Origin: Thamnaconus septentrionalis
Taxonomy: Eukaryota > Chordata > Actinopteri > Tetraodontiformes > Monacanthidae
Assembly: GCA_009823395.1 (NCBI GenBank)
Contig: CM020509.1
Coordinates: 5,407,501-5,471,500, forward strand
DNA length: 64,000 nucleotides
Direction: 5' to 3'
Part shown: positions 1 through 12,040 of the stretch, one piece after another
How positions within the stretch are numbered: position 1 is the stretch's first letter
Layout of the letters: the number at the start of each line of letters is the position of its first letter
Made by a program: the position numbers and the translations under genes
The notes under the pieces: model-generated
Databases searched by the model: none
What the model was told of the DNA's origin: nothing
The model's input: only the letters and a program-made list of their open reading frames with translations

Positions 1-3000
1 TACTGAGGCTAACACAGCACGGGGAAGAAGGACGGTGGTTTTTATAGCTAGGTTTATAGGTAGGTTTTTAAAGTAGCGTGGAGCTTTTTCGACCGGACCT
101 GCAGATCACTGATTGGAAAACAGGAAGAACCTCCGGGGTTGCGCGTACTAAGTCACAAAAATAATAATGAGCGCTCTCGACTGGCTGTTAACTGTGCTGC
201 AGCTGCTAAGAAAACAAGTGCTGCTCGCATCGAGGAAACAACCTAATTAATGCATGCCACTTGTTTAACCTAAATATGGAAGGGGCGATAACGGGAGGGG
301 GAACCCTGTTGAGTAATTCATGCTGTACAGTGCAAGAAAGCTGTGCTGTAATTACTGTATCTGTGAAGTGAACGAGCCAGCAGCTGTTTCTTGTGACTTG
401 GACATCAGAAACTCCTTCCTACTTCTTAAAATCTGGTCGTGTCTATCTTTTCAACCATAGGGGTGCAGCGGTTGCAGCAGTTTCAGAAAGCTTGGAATGA
501 GACGATTCGCATGAGACTTCACTACACGATAATCACTCTTTTTCTGAGCCCGTCATGTTAAATATGCCGTTAATTTGCACCATCTTAACATTGGAATCCC
601 TCAGGGCAGCAGACGAATCGAAAAACGTACTGCTGCGATATCAGCCAAAATGCAACAATCACCGCAGAAAACGGTTTGAACCGCAGTAAATTATATTCAG
701 CGTACCATCTGTTCGAGCCTTGCGTGACAGTATATTTGGTAAATCGGATGGAGTCTGACCGCCACCCATGGAGATGCTCGTGGCTGAGGTTCGTAACTAG
801 TGACTTTAAGCAGATGCAGGGGAGTGTATAGCGGTAAAAAAAAAGATTAAAATGTTCTCCGTTGAAGTCACTATGTTGCTATGCAGCTCGGCTGGTTCAA
901 TGTCATCTGTCAGCTGACAGTTTTTTTTTTGGGGGGTCGGCATAATCAACGTTCTCTCTCAGTGGGATTCTACATTAGCAGTGCGCACCCCCAAAAAAAG
1001 CTTTGGCAATGAGGATTTTTGTATTAACAAAAATATTCAACATGCTTTTCACATTGAACACGTTTTCCTCATATTGTGCATTATATACACATATATCTAT
1101 TATGTGCTTATACACACATAGGGTATGAAGTCCTAAATGAAAATCATCAGGTTGAAAGAGAATTGAAATAAGGTGCTGGAGGGGTGGCACAGCAGATTAA
1201 AGCAAACAGCGTAAACTAGTTCGCCGCCTATACAGCTGAATATTTCATTGCGAAAATGTTTTATTTACCAACATATATTTGATGTTTGGGGGGGGGGGGT
1301 GCTCTGTGCCCTTTCCAGTCCCACTTCTAACACTGGAGCAACATCAATATTCAAATTTTACACCCGAAAAACTGTTTTTAACTCGGGTTGCTTCATTTAT
1401 CATGTGACATCAGAGCTACACAGTCGGTGCATATTTTTGTAGGGTGTTCTATTTAGCTGCAGCTATAGTTCAATAGGCCAATGCAAAATATGCAGTGAGA
1501 TTTCAAGGGTTTCTTTAGATCCAGCTTTTAGAACAGAAAGTGTGCGGGTTGAAGTGTTCGACAACAGCGTTTAAACGCGGCAATCAGGTTAGCGACTGTG
1601 CTACATGGCTGTCTACTAGCAGGCACTGCTGGGTTGAATAAAGTCAGTCAGTCTAGAGGAAAACAAAACAATTAAGTCTGCTTAAAAAAAAAGGCCTTTG
1701 GCGTCATTTTTGCATTTTTCATCTAATGTGCAATTGCCATCAAGCTCTGATAAAAACTGCCGCTACAGCAGCGTCCATGCTAATCTGTTTAGCAGCAGCC
1801 ATTGCTAACAACAACCCATGATAGAACACTCTGCCTGTTCTTCCTCTGTGGTTTGTTGGAGCTGCTTTGAGCAGTAGGCGTTTTGCTTTTGAATCTCCCA
1901 CCTCTTTTTTTTTTCCCAACAAAGGATTACGGAGCCACCTGAAATTTTTCAAACCAATCACCTACTGAAGGTTAGCAAGATGGATGAGTGAGATTTCTGA
2001 ATTGAAAGGTGCAAGGTTACGATCATTGTGGCCTCTGTGAATCATATTTGTTTTTGTTTATTATTCATTAAGTGGGGTTTCAGCCAGAGCAGTGCTTGCC
2101 TTTGGAGATTTGGCCGGCCGTGACCACATTCACACCTGAGAGCTGCAGCTCCTGTCTGGTCTGGCAGCTAATGAGCAGCTCAGAGAGGCACCTGGGGTTG
2201 AGAACGTAGCCCAGCGGTCGCTATAACAGAAGGTCAAGCACCGTCTTTCATGTCAACCACCCATTTTTTTTCCCCCTTGTTGATAAAACTATGTATTTAC
2301 ACCAGGACTCTTCCCAACAGCAAAGATAAAATGCACTGCGCTTGGCGTTCTCTGCCCCGATATGAACTTTGAGCACTAAATAATTTTACTGAGCGGAACG
2401 GGATATGGATCGAACAGCTGCAACATATTGATGCCACTTTAATGAAAAATGGAATGAATCGGACGGAATAACATCTCGGGAGCTTCATTTGCAAGTAAAT
2501 GGGTTTGAACCATCACAGGCTCTTGAACGCTCTCCTAAGAAAACAAGCCTTGTGACAGACTCTGAGGCGCTCGTCTGCGTTTCGACTTAATTAAAGAGTT
2601 TTTGGGAATTCTGGGGGAAAACATCCGCCGCTGCCAGAATCACCGCTGTGGAATATTAGAAAACTGGTTCTGTCAAAAAAAAAAATATTAAAATTAAAAA
2701 AATCCTCTTAATATTCATAGTTTGCCCTGTGAGGCATGGTTGCAATAAAAGTGAAGAGCGTGAAGGTGTTTTTGTGCCGTATTGAATCGGCAGATGATAT
2801 TTCAGACACCTTTCTGAGCCGCGTCGGGGGGTGGGAGGGCAGAAAAAAGGAGATATATCTATTCACAAAAGGCCTTTGTGTGTGGATGACAAGAGATTGA
2901 GAGCCAGACAGCAGCGCTAGAGCGGCACTGAGGTGTGATCTGACTACACTGTGTCAAAGATTGCCATCACGTTTAATTATCTGGCTGGTTGCACTAACTA

Positions 3001-6000
3001 AAATGGTGGGGCCATGGGACCAGCCAGTCACTAACCCCAGTGAGCCCTCTATTTCCCATCCCCTTGTCTGGGCAGCTTCGCTCTAAATGCCTCCAGCTGA
3101 TTTCTACGTTGTTTTCCATTATCGAGTGGACATTACTCTGTTGGTGTGACGGATCTTCGTGTCTGTTTATGCTTTTTTCTGTGTCGCAAAATCGTTTCAC
3201 CAGTGTTGTTGTGTATCCTTCCAACATGATAAACTCATTCATATAAGATTTTTTCTTTTGACTGCACCCATCGGCAGTGTGCTGCACGATGCTTCACTTT
3301 AACTGTGCGTCCCAAAGGGGGACGGAAACGCTGCACACGACAGCCCGGTGGTTTAACTGCATCAATAACACCTACAACTGCACCAGCATATAGCTGCTCT
3401 CCAGACACACCAGTTTATTTTGTGTCTGCTACATCTCATTTGTTATTCTGAAATAATATCACTTTACCAGCTGCAAAAAGAAATAGAACCTAAAAACTAG
3501 ACGAGACACAGCACCACAAACCCAATATTCATATTGCACGCAGCCGTTGTGTCGCCCCAATAAAATGACAAGACAAGTTTATGTGAGTGCATTTTATTCA
3601 GGGTGAAGTAAGCTATAAAGTTTCAGTACCACATTTAGATCCAGCGGTAACTCACGGCTATTAAACCTGAGAGCTGTATAGTAAGAACAGTGTGGATTTG
3701 GGATCCACGTGGGAAATTCCAAGCAAACGTTGGCGTCAAAGGCGACGCTTCAATTGTTCTCGAAATTCTGGCGGCACATGCAAATGAATGAAAGTGCACT
3801 GTGGGTGAGTTAAGGAACATTTTCATTACTGAGAGTGCGCCAGACGCCATGTGGCGCGTGCGTCGATAAAACCCTTCAGCCGTGCGGTGATCTGGGTCTG
3901 AAATGTCAATAACAATACACCAACTGGTCGCCACAAGCAGCCAACACAGCTCCGCCCACTGCCGGCTCCTCCCCCTCCAAGAGAGCCAGCGATATAGAAT
4001 AGGGATGGAGTGAGGGATAGAGGGAGGGGATAATAAACACTTAATCTGTTCACTCCGCTCATTTGGGTCAGCTGTCTGTCGGTGGGTCAATAAGGCAAGG
4101 TCCGTTCAGTGCAGGCATGTGATCCACTGACCTCCCTGGCCATGTGGCCATGCAGGAAACAGTGATAGATGTCAGTAACACAGTAGAACTCACTCCTTGG
4201 GCTTGTCTTATCAATGGCAGGGCAACGGGGGAAATCCGTGCACAGTTTAGCCAGAATTAATCAGCAGAATCGGGACCAGCACGCAACGGTTTTAAATCTA
4301 CTAACAATATTCTCATCAGCAAGCAAATCATTAAAACACCATTATCTTCCTACCTTTATAGAGGCCCCTCAGCAGCCCTTAGCAGCAAACCCAGTGAACT
4401 CCCTGTCTTCCACACGCGCCTGCAAGAACCAAGTGAACCCGGCGAAACCACCGGCTGAGAGCACGTACGATCAGCTGTGACAGGAGGATTAGGCATCGCC
4501 TTAATGCTCGAGCTGCAACGCCACAGTTCCGCCTGCATGCGAGCAGATGTGGCGCTCCCTAAATCACACAGTAGACCTAATGACCTAGATTGCTGCGCGG
4601 AAGCCCTGGGTGGAAGCACTGATGGCTGGTGCTCAATCTCCTTAGTGCCGTTATCTGCTGGGGATGAGTCGGTGCTGCTATATACGCTAGAAGTGCAATG
4701 CTGTAGTTGTTTAGGCAAAACACAAAAATGCAACACTTAAAAGCCTGTTTGTTCATAGAGCAGCATTCCCGTCTGCCGGCATAAGAAATCAAAATAATCT
4801 ATAAGAATTAGAAAAAAAATGGAGCAGCACAGGGATTTTAAGCTTGTAAGTGTCATGGAAGAATGTGCGGTTTTGGCTTTGGCCTCCTGAATGACGAGTT
4901 GCCAACACTTAAAGTCGTCTCCCAGAGTTTCCCCTGACTGTGGCAGCGACAGCCGCTTCTCACTTCCGCGGCTTCTCGGATCAAGAGATTAAAACCCTTT
5001 CGGCAGGGTGTCCGATTAAATGGACCTGATATGCTCTCTGGGCTTTCCCTTCAGAACTCCACCAACCGCATGCATGCCAGCACTTGAGGTAAAACAGAAG
5101 GTGCTCTTACACTGTCCACTACGATTGCGCCTACTGAAAAAATATAAATGTGAAAACTGCCAAAAAAAACCAAAAACATAACATAGAATATGAGTGACAC
5201 AATGTCAGGTTAATAAAGAATAAAAAATGTAATATTTAGTGCGTGACCTATCCGCAACTAGCAACAATTTCTACCTGATTTATTATCCGAGCCCTGCGAG
5301 ACTAGAACCATTGGGACACAGGTCCTCAGTACACAGCAATTAATTGAATAAAACGTTCGCAGACAAGGAGACGGCCTTCACAGCCGCGCAATTGCCAAAA
5401 GATAAAGTCATAAACATCCATCATAAGCCAATATATCAACATGAATTGTACTGCGATGTCCCTGCCTGCAGTAAAGATAAAATGCAGCCATAAGGATAAA
5501 ACTCACGAGTCTCCAGAGGAACGAGAAGCAATTAGGGAATTAAACATCTCGCGGCCAATGGTCATAAGCCTACGGTAGGGATGTCATTACCGTAATAAGA
5601 TCTGGTGGCTGTTATTGACTCTACTCTTGGTGGTCTACCCACCGGGATGAAGGAATATTTACACAGGCCTACATCCGTATGCTAAAAAAAAACTAGATAC
5701 CAAAAATTAAATGAAGGGTGCGGAGGCCCGGAGGAAACATGAGGGCGAATAAAAGGGAGCTGGACGTGAAAAAATAAGCAAACTCATCTCTGAGCAAAGG
5801 GCCGTGTTGAGCTGTTTGTTTGATCATGCTAATGACAGCGCTTTAATTATGACTATGTCCTACGCACAAGAGCCTCCAAATTAAAGCAGCGAGCCCCAGA
5901 ACATTTTAAAGATATCTCAAATTTGAATCTTAGGCTGGATAACAAAGAAAATGGACACTGTTCGACAGCATGGGGCTAATAAAATTATACATACATACAG

Positions 6001-6511
6001 ACTATACACGTGTTGCACGGGGAAAGTGTAATTTCAAAATTTAAAATGTAATTTCATATTTGGCATTGAGTACACTGAGTCTGTGCTGTAATCAGATAAT
6101 GGAACAAACCCCAACTGAAGCTGAACTGAAACAGTAATAGGAAATAAATGTGTACAAATTGTCAAATTAACAATGTTGCAATGTCTGGAGACAATAAAAA
6201 TATGTTATGCAAGCCAAAAAGTTGTCTGCATGCTCGCCAATCTTAACTGGGTAAACTGGATGGAATAGATCATCGACTATGTCACATGTGTTACTCTCTG
6301 CTTTCCAGACATGGTCTGCCAGAGTGACGTACAGCCCTGCCTCCCTGCATGCGTGTGCGTGTGTGTGGTCCCCGGTGTGCGAGCGATACCAGCAGCGCTG
6401 ACAGCCGATCAATCCGTTTACCATTCAAGTGCAGATCAGCTCGGACCTCCGAGTGTCTGCTGGCGCTGCCTGGGCTTCGTCCAGCACCACGGACAGCGCC
6501 GCTACCGCTAT
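1..6511. other. rapgef2 intron sequence, no gene recognised
   Basis: AT-rich intronic DNA between the alternative first exon and the next, unseen coding exon. I looked on the minus strand for the expected continuation (LPADFTKLHLTD...) and did not find it. Only homopolymer runs and short chance frames are visible; the longest frames (about 150 codons at 3635-4090, minus strand) lack splice sites joining RAPGEF2 sequence. Confidence 0.7.
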
Positions 6512-6542
<31 letters not shown>

Positions 6543-6560
6543 GCAGCAGGAGGAGGGCCA
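6512..6560 (+). repeat. (AGC)n trinucleotide repeat
   Basis: Nine or more AGC units run from 6512, interrupted by AAG, then more AGC and AGG units. It is intronic; the open frames over it (poly-Ser or poly-Cys) are artefacts of the repeat. Confidence 0.85.
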
Positions 6561-6873
6561 GACTAAACACTGGACATCCATCACAGTGCGGTCAGGAGCA
6601 GCACTGACACGTATTTACTGTAGATTATGGATTGGAAGGTTCACGTCATGACGCAAAAAAAATAAATAAATAAAAAAAACTCGTCGAAATTTAGGGCAGT
6701 GTCCTGACAGCAGGCATGACATCACTCCCACCGAAACACCCCGATTTATCTTGGGCATTTTTTATGTCCTGTTCAAATGACACCCGGCGTGCTAATTTCA
6801 TGGGCCTACAATCTAATGTTGTCACCTCAGACCGTCGTAAAACATAATGAGGGGGCGAGCCACGTCGCTCGTT

Positions 6874-6875
<2 letters not shown>

Positions 6876-6920
<45 letters not shown>
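6876..6920 (+). repeat. (CA)n microsatellite
   Basis: About 22 uninterrupted CA units followed by tgtgtgcatgcgcg, an alternating purine-pyrimidine extension. On the transcript strand this is (TG)n, about 585 nt past the alternative exon donor. Confidence 0.95.
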
Positions 6921-6923
<3 letters not shown>

Positions 6924-7205
6924 GTGCATGCGCGTTTGCTTCACGCAGGGCAAAATTAATAAATAAACACACACGGTCTTGTTCCAGCTTATAAACGAGA
7001 ACCGACGCCGCAACCATTACTCAAAAGCAGAGACGACGTAAAGGTAATAGAAGTCGCTTCGAGTGATAAGATGGTTACGTGCGATGGTTGTAACGTCAAC
7101 AGGGGCCCTTTTATTATTCACGTGAGCGTGCGTGCGTTTGGCGGCGCGCGCGAGCGAGCGAGTGACAGCGAGCACATGGCCGCCGTTTCGAGTACAACAC
7201 ACACT

Positions 7206-7206
<1 letters not shown>

Positions 7207-7268
<62 letters not shown>
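7207..7268 (+). repeat. (CA)n microsatellite
   Basis: About 31 CA units, preceded by cacacactg. It lies about 235 nt inside the intron after the alternative first exon, as (TG)n on the transcript strand. Confidence 0.95.
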
Positions 7269-7269
<1 letters not shown>

Positions 7270-7504
7270 GGAGCCTCGACCATCGGGGGACCGTCAGCCT
7301 CTGGCCGCCGCGTCCGCGGCCCCGTCCCCCACCCCGGCGTTCATTCATCTCGGACGGACATCCTCACCCCCTCGACGGAAATCCGATGCACGCCCATTAC
7401 GGAGCCGGTAATCACATCTCGGCGGGGTCATAAACTAGGGGAGCGGGGTGGGTGCGTGTGGGGGGAGAAATTTGGAGAACGACGCGCGTCAATTGGACAC
7501 TTAC

Positions 7505-7564
7505 CGGGGTTTTATCTTGCTGGCTTGGGACTCCATTGCTGTCTGATGCTGCTAATGGTTTCAT
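7505..7564 (-). CDS. rapgef2: rapgef2 alternative first coding exon (short isoform)
   Basis: Reading leftward from the ATG at 7564, this exon encodes 20 residues, MKPLAASDSNGVPSQQDKTP, then a perfect gtaagt donor in phase 0. The short human RAPGEF2 isoform begins MKPLAIPANHGVMGQQEKHS in the same position and phase, before LPADFTK. The shared MKPLA....NGV/HGV..QQ(D/E)K pattern and the splice site make homology likely although half the residues differ. An in-frame TAG at 7607-7609 shows the ATG opens this frame, and its -3 base is A. The product would lack the first cNBD-like domain encoded by exons 2-6. The next coding exon is below position 1. Confidence 0.82.
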
Positions 7565-7942
7565 AATGGAGGAAAAAAAAAGAATGATGTGCGCCGAGCT
7601 AGAAATCTAACATCCCGGAGCTTCTCTAGGCAGAGGCGCGGACCCCCATCTCCCAGCCTGCCCTCTCTCTCCTCCTCCCCTCCTCGCCCCCCGGCTGGCT
7701 GCGCCGTCTCTCTGAAGGGAGGCGGCGGCGGCTGTATAATACAGGGAGGAACCGTCACTCGGTCGTACTCCTCGGTTGCTCCGTCGCGGCGCCCCGCTGC
7801 TTCCCGCAGGGGAAAAAACCCTCTTCAATCCACGGAAGAAGAGAAACGCGAGGGGGGGGAAGGAAATGGATATATCCGTTCAATCCGTTCAAGCGCCGGC
7901 TTCTGCTCTCAGCGAGCTGGGCAACGACATCTTCGGTCGGAG

Positions 7943-7972
7943 CGTCGCGTCACGTCACGTCACGTCACGACG
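7943..7972 (-). promoter_or_regulatory. cluster of four CRE-like TGACGTGA-type motifs
   Basis: On the minus strand this stretch reads as head-to-tail TGACG units spaced 5 bp apart (TGACGTGACGTGACGTGACG). TGACG is the CRE half-site bound by CREB/ATF bZIP factors, and TGACGTGA resembles ATF-type variants. It lies about 380-410 bp upstream of the alternative ATG. The motif is seen directly; function is inferred. Confidence 0.45.
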
Positions 7973-8139
7973 ATGTAAAAATAAAATAAAAACATAAATA
8001 TATATATATAAACGAAGAGGAAATCAAAAAACGGGATGTAAAAAAAAATGTTGAAAAAAATGGCTGACACTTTCACTCACGTTCGCTTCCCTCCGCCTTC
8101 CCTCTTCTCTATCCGCCTCTCTTCTGCCTGCCCTCCCTC

Positions 8140-8470
8140 CCTCCACCCGGGGAGAGGAGGAGGAGAGGAGAGGAGAGGGAAGGGTGGTGGTGGGGGTGGT
8201 GGGGGAAGCTACGGGCGCGCGCGGACGCACGCGCGCACGCAAACGCCTTCATGCACCATTACGTTATTTGAAGACCGAGACGCCTGCAGCCTCCGCCGAG
8301 GTACTGTACGTCGCAAGGCAGCGGTTTGTTTGGGGGGGGAGGAGGAGGGAGGAGGAGGAGGAGGCGGAGGAGGAGAAAGAAGTGTGTATGTGTGTCAAGG
8401 GTGGAGGAGGGGAGTGGGGGTGGATGAGGCAGGGGTTGGGGGGCGTTAGGACCTCCTCCTCCCCTGCCAG
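8140..8470 (+). repeat. G-rich purine tracts in the promoter region
   Basis: The plus strand is strongly purine-biased, with runs of GGAGAGG near 8153-8180, several GGTGGTGGGGGTGG-type G runs near 8183-8208, and GGGGGGGA(GGA)n near 8331-8375. The G-run spacing is compatible with G-quadruplex formation on the strand that templates rapgef2. Confidence 0.5.
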
Positions 8471-8901
8471 ACAGTGATGCTGTAAGAGCAGCCACTATAC
8501 AGCAGCCTGCAGGGACTTCCAACAAGGCCCCCACCCCCGCATCAGCCAGGGTGCAGATAGAGGGGTTGAAAGAGGAGAAGAAGAGAGACGGACGAGTAAC
8601 GCAGCGGGAGTGACGCCGTTATCCACGCTACCGTCGGCACAAGAGAGCCTCTTCCCTTCCTGCCCGTGCATGCAGGGCTTGCAGGAGAGAGTCGCAAAAA
8701 GAAAAAAATAGGAAGAAGGAGAAGAAGAAATAGTAAAAGTGTGGAATGAAGGGGTGAAATGGGGGAGGATTTAAGAGAGGAGGGTGGCGGTGGGGTTTGA
8801 AAAGTGCAGGGAGGAACCATCGCACGCCGGCTGCCATCCGTGATGTCACACCGACACTGTCACTCAGCTGGAATAGCCATGGCAACCGGGTGAGCTCACA
8901 A

Positions 8902-8945
8902 GCGCACGCACACGCACACGCACACACACACACACACACACACAC
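8902..8945 (+). repeat. (CA)n microsatellite with CG interruptions
   Basis: Imperfect gcacgcacacgcacacg leads into about 14 pure CA units. It is a third alternating purine-pyrimidine tract around the internal promoter. Confidence 0.92.
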
Positions 8946-9019
8946 CGCTGCCACCACCCAGCCCCCGCTACACACCCTCAGGGCTTTCAGTTGCTGTGGC
9001 GACGGAGGCAGCGAGACCA

Positions 9020-9080
9020 AATGGAGGAGGGAGAGGTGGAGGAGGAGGTGGAGGAGGAGGAGGAGATGAGAGAGAGAGAG
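9020..9080 (+). repeat. (GGA)n then (GA)n purine repeat
   Basis: Imperfect GGAGGAGGTGGAGGAGGAGG units are followed by gagagagagag. This marks the upstream edge of the GC-rich promoter block. It codes for nothing recognisable. Confidence 0.75.
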
Positions 9081-10599
9081 TGTGTAAAACAGACTTCATC
9101 TTCAGCTGTACTACAATGAGCAGCTGCGTCACCGCCGTACACGCGGCTCAAACAGCAGCATCTGCCTTGTGATGTGCATGCCGTCTATACATATGTACGT
9201 GTATAAAATAAAGAGGGTGCGTGTTGAGGTGGCAGGACGAACCTCGAGGGACGGCGAGCGCGGCAGAGGGGGATTCAGATATTGAGATGCGAAGACGGCA
9301 CTCGAGACGACAAAAAAAGACAAACGGCGAGACAATGGGAGTTCAGGGGCCGACGACAACAGTGACGACAACAGAGCAGCTTGCATCCACATCCCAGAAT
9401 GATCAGTCGTCAGTACGCACGCTCACAACCAAACCAGGAAGCCGTGGGTTATTTTTGATGCAGCAAAATTTCACTTTTCACCCCCGTAAAATGCATTCCA
9501 TATTCTGTAAAGAGTATTTTTGAATGTTCAGTTAAAATAATAAAGTAAGAAAATGAGTGATTGAAAATAATTTTTAAACAGTGGCCAGTATGCACCTCAC
9601 AACTGAAAATCAAAACAAGACTAATTATTAAAATGTCTAAAACGATACAGAATTTCCATTGGTGTTCTGCGTTAAAAGAATATAATTGGTTGATAATTGA
9701 CGACGGCCACCAAACTGACTGACAGAATCTGGAGTTTGACAATTCAAACAATACCTCAATAAAATACCTGATACCGAATGAGTTCAGCAGCAACATCCAG
9801 ATTCACAACGACAACAGTGGTGCTAAAACCTCAGCTTCATCCTAAATAAATAAATAAAATCAGCCAGATATGCGTATTTTAAAAGGCCAGACTCGCCTGC
9901 TTTGACTCGCCTGCGCTAAAGAGAAGCAGCCAATGACTGCACGGCAAGTCAAAGTGGTGGGGAGCCGAGTGGGAGGCAGTGTGGGGGAGGGAAGCTGGAG
10001 ACCTGGGATGACATCACCTCTCCTGCCCCCAGCCATGATGTAATGTATCACAACAAGGAAAAAGCTCAGGTGCTGCGCTCGCACGGCCCGATAATTAGTG
10101 TCTGTAACAGTCGCCGAGGGGGGAGGAAGGGGCAAGAGCGGGGCATCATTACATCACCGAGGCAATGCCGGGTCCCGTCTGGGGAATGAACTCGGCACCG
10201 AAGACCTTCCTGCCCAACCCCCCCTTCCTTTATTTAAAGCTTTCTAGGAACAAACGAGCCAATTAATCATTTTTTTCCCTCCTCACCGGCTAATCGCAGG
10301 CACGACGTGAAAGCGAAGGAGTCGGGGGAACATCGATCTTCCGGGACTGCGACAGAGACGTTAAAACGCCACTTAAGGATCGCAGTAATGCACTCACATT
10401 CAATTCCAGCGCATGCTAAATGCATAGGGTGGAGTGGTGGGGGAGGGGCGGCTGTCTGGCTCTGGTAAACAGACTGTGAACCCTGGTTCCACGCGGTCAC
10501 GGGGCCACGTGGTGGCGTTCTGCTCGCTGATGCGTGGCGCCGCAGCCGTGAAATCCTAGACACACTGCTGGAGAGAGCGCAGCCGTGGACTAACGCAGG

Positions 10600-10601
<2 letters not shown>

Positions 10602-10638
<37 letters not shown>
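10602..10638 (+). repeat. (CA)n microsatellite
   Basis: About 18 CA units immediately followed by a perfect 14-bp inverted repeat (10640-10674). Confidence 0.95.
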
Positions 10639-10639
<1 letters not shown>

Positions 10640-10674
10640 CTGCGTTGCTGAGATTTGTTATCTCAGCAACGCAG
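10640..10674. repeat. Perfect 14-bp inverted repeat (hairpin)
   Basis: Left arm CTGCGTTGCTGAGA (10640-10653), loop tttgtta, right arm TCTCAGCAACGCAG (10661-10674). The arms are exact reverse complements. A related acgcaggct occurs just before the CA tract near 10593. Confidence 0.9.
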
Positions 10675-11483
10675 GCTCATTACCATGGAAAATAAATGTC
10701 AGCCGTCAAACTGCTTTGAAAATACTCAACTTTCAAAAAGGTCTTTGAATGTCAAAACTGACATGAAAAGCACATCAAATGTCAGCGAGCTCGTGAGCTC
10801 CGTAACGACGGCTGCGAAACGAAGCGCAGACGCCTGCGAACGAGTCGCCGATTTCTCTCAACGGCAGGACGCCAAAATTCAGCTGTGTTACAAAGTGCGA
10901 GCCAACGATGCCAGGAAACGAGAAACGAACATATACAGTCAACGTTACACATGCAGCTGAAAATATAATAGACTTTTTTTCATTTTACATGTATTTCTTG
11001 GGACCAAATCAATCATCTCAATCATGACAATCAACACTGCAGCCTAAAAATTGCTACAGCCTAAGCTGTGGCCATGAAACCCATCCACCATTTCTTTTTA
11101 AAACCGCTGCAGCCCCCCCCACCCCCCCACCACCCTCCCCCCAGCTTCCCCAAACGGCGTCTGTTGAAAACGGAGGCTTTTGTATGGCTGCGCCGCTGGA
11201 GCAGAGCGCCTTGTCACAAAGGACGGCTCTAAAAATAGGCGGCGGGGCTTTTTCTGCAGCCAAGTGTGGCAGGTCTGTTCTCCGGGCTCTGGCGTTCCTC
11301 GCCAGGTCCGACCGCTTCGACACCTGCACCACTGATCTCATTAAACCTCTTCCCAGAATCGAAATCGGGGATTCTCGCTCGTGCACTCGTCCTGAGACCG
11401 TGATTGCACGTCGCAGTCGGAGATGATGATGCAGGACCCGGAAGAGCCACGCCCCCCTGAGGTTGATGATGATAATAATGACA

Positions 11484-11502
11484 ACAATAATAATAATAAT
11501 AA
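11484..11502 (+). repeat. (AAT)n trinucleotide repeat
   Basis: About six ATA/AAT units in an imperfect gatgataataatgacaac context. Confidence 0.8.
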
Positions 11503-11877
11503 TCCATACAGCCTGAAGGCAGTCAATACCATTATCAAGCGCATCAGCGGAGGGGCCGCGGCTCTTGAGATCAATCAGCGAAATTATTGTCATTATCTCA
11601 GCTCACAGGCCCATAATCACAGCCGGAGTGATGTTTATCATTCCTCTGTCATGGTGCTGCAAAAAAGCAGGATAATGCAGCAAAATGACGCGCATGAATC
11701 CCCCCCCTCATCGCTATTAGCCACCAGAGCCAGCAGCAAATGGAAGGCTTCTATTAAGGGAGTCTACCAGGCGCTACAGCTACGACAAACGGGGAACAGA
11801 CGCAGATAAAAAATCCACCAGCAGAGAGACAAACACCAGACACCTGGGTGGGTATGAAGAGCTGCAGCACGCAGATG

Positions 11878-11912
11878 TGCACACACACACACACAGCACA
11901 AACACACACACA
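11878..11912 (+). repeat. Interrupted (CA)n microsatellite
   Basis: Two short CA tracts separated by gcacaaa. Confidence 0.85.
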
Positions 11913-11995
11913 GGGAGCACAACAGACGACATCATTAATACAGTACCTGGGGTTTATTGCATTCCTGGAGGCCGGGTTAGAGGAGAGAGCGCCGT

Positions 11996-12040
11996 GGAGA
12001 AGAAGAAGGAGAGGAGGAGGACGAGGAGGAAGAAGAAGAT
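11996..12040 (+). repeat. (GAA/GGA)n purine repeat
   Basis: Imperfect GAAGAAGAAGGAGAGGAGGAGG and GGAAGAAGAAG units. It codes for poly-basic chance frames only. Confidence 0.75.

Larger units (their letters stand above)
7060..8340 (-). promoter_or_regulatory. CpG-rich internal promoter region of rapgef2
   Basis: This block has dense CpG (for example gcggcgcgcgcgagcgagcg near 7141, ccgcgtccgcggccccg near 7307, and 7920-7975), in contrast to the AT-richer flanks. It surrounds the alternative first coding exon. For a minus-strand transcript the 5' UTR and start site should lie between 7565 and roughly 9000. A TATA-like run (7998-8011) and a cluster of TGACG motifs (7943-7972) are present. The start site cannot be placed from sequence alone. 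Confidence 0.6.

Noticed and set aside
7017..7566. Frames encoding poly-Thr-His or poly-Val-Cys over CA/GT repeats (also near 25088-25579, 40674-41150, 44984-45361)
   Set aside because: These are translations of dinucleotide microsatellites with no conserved flanking protein sequence.
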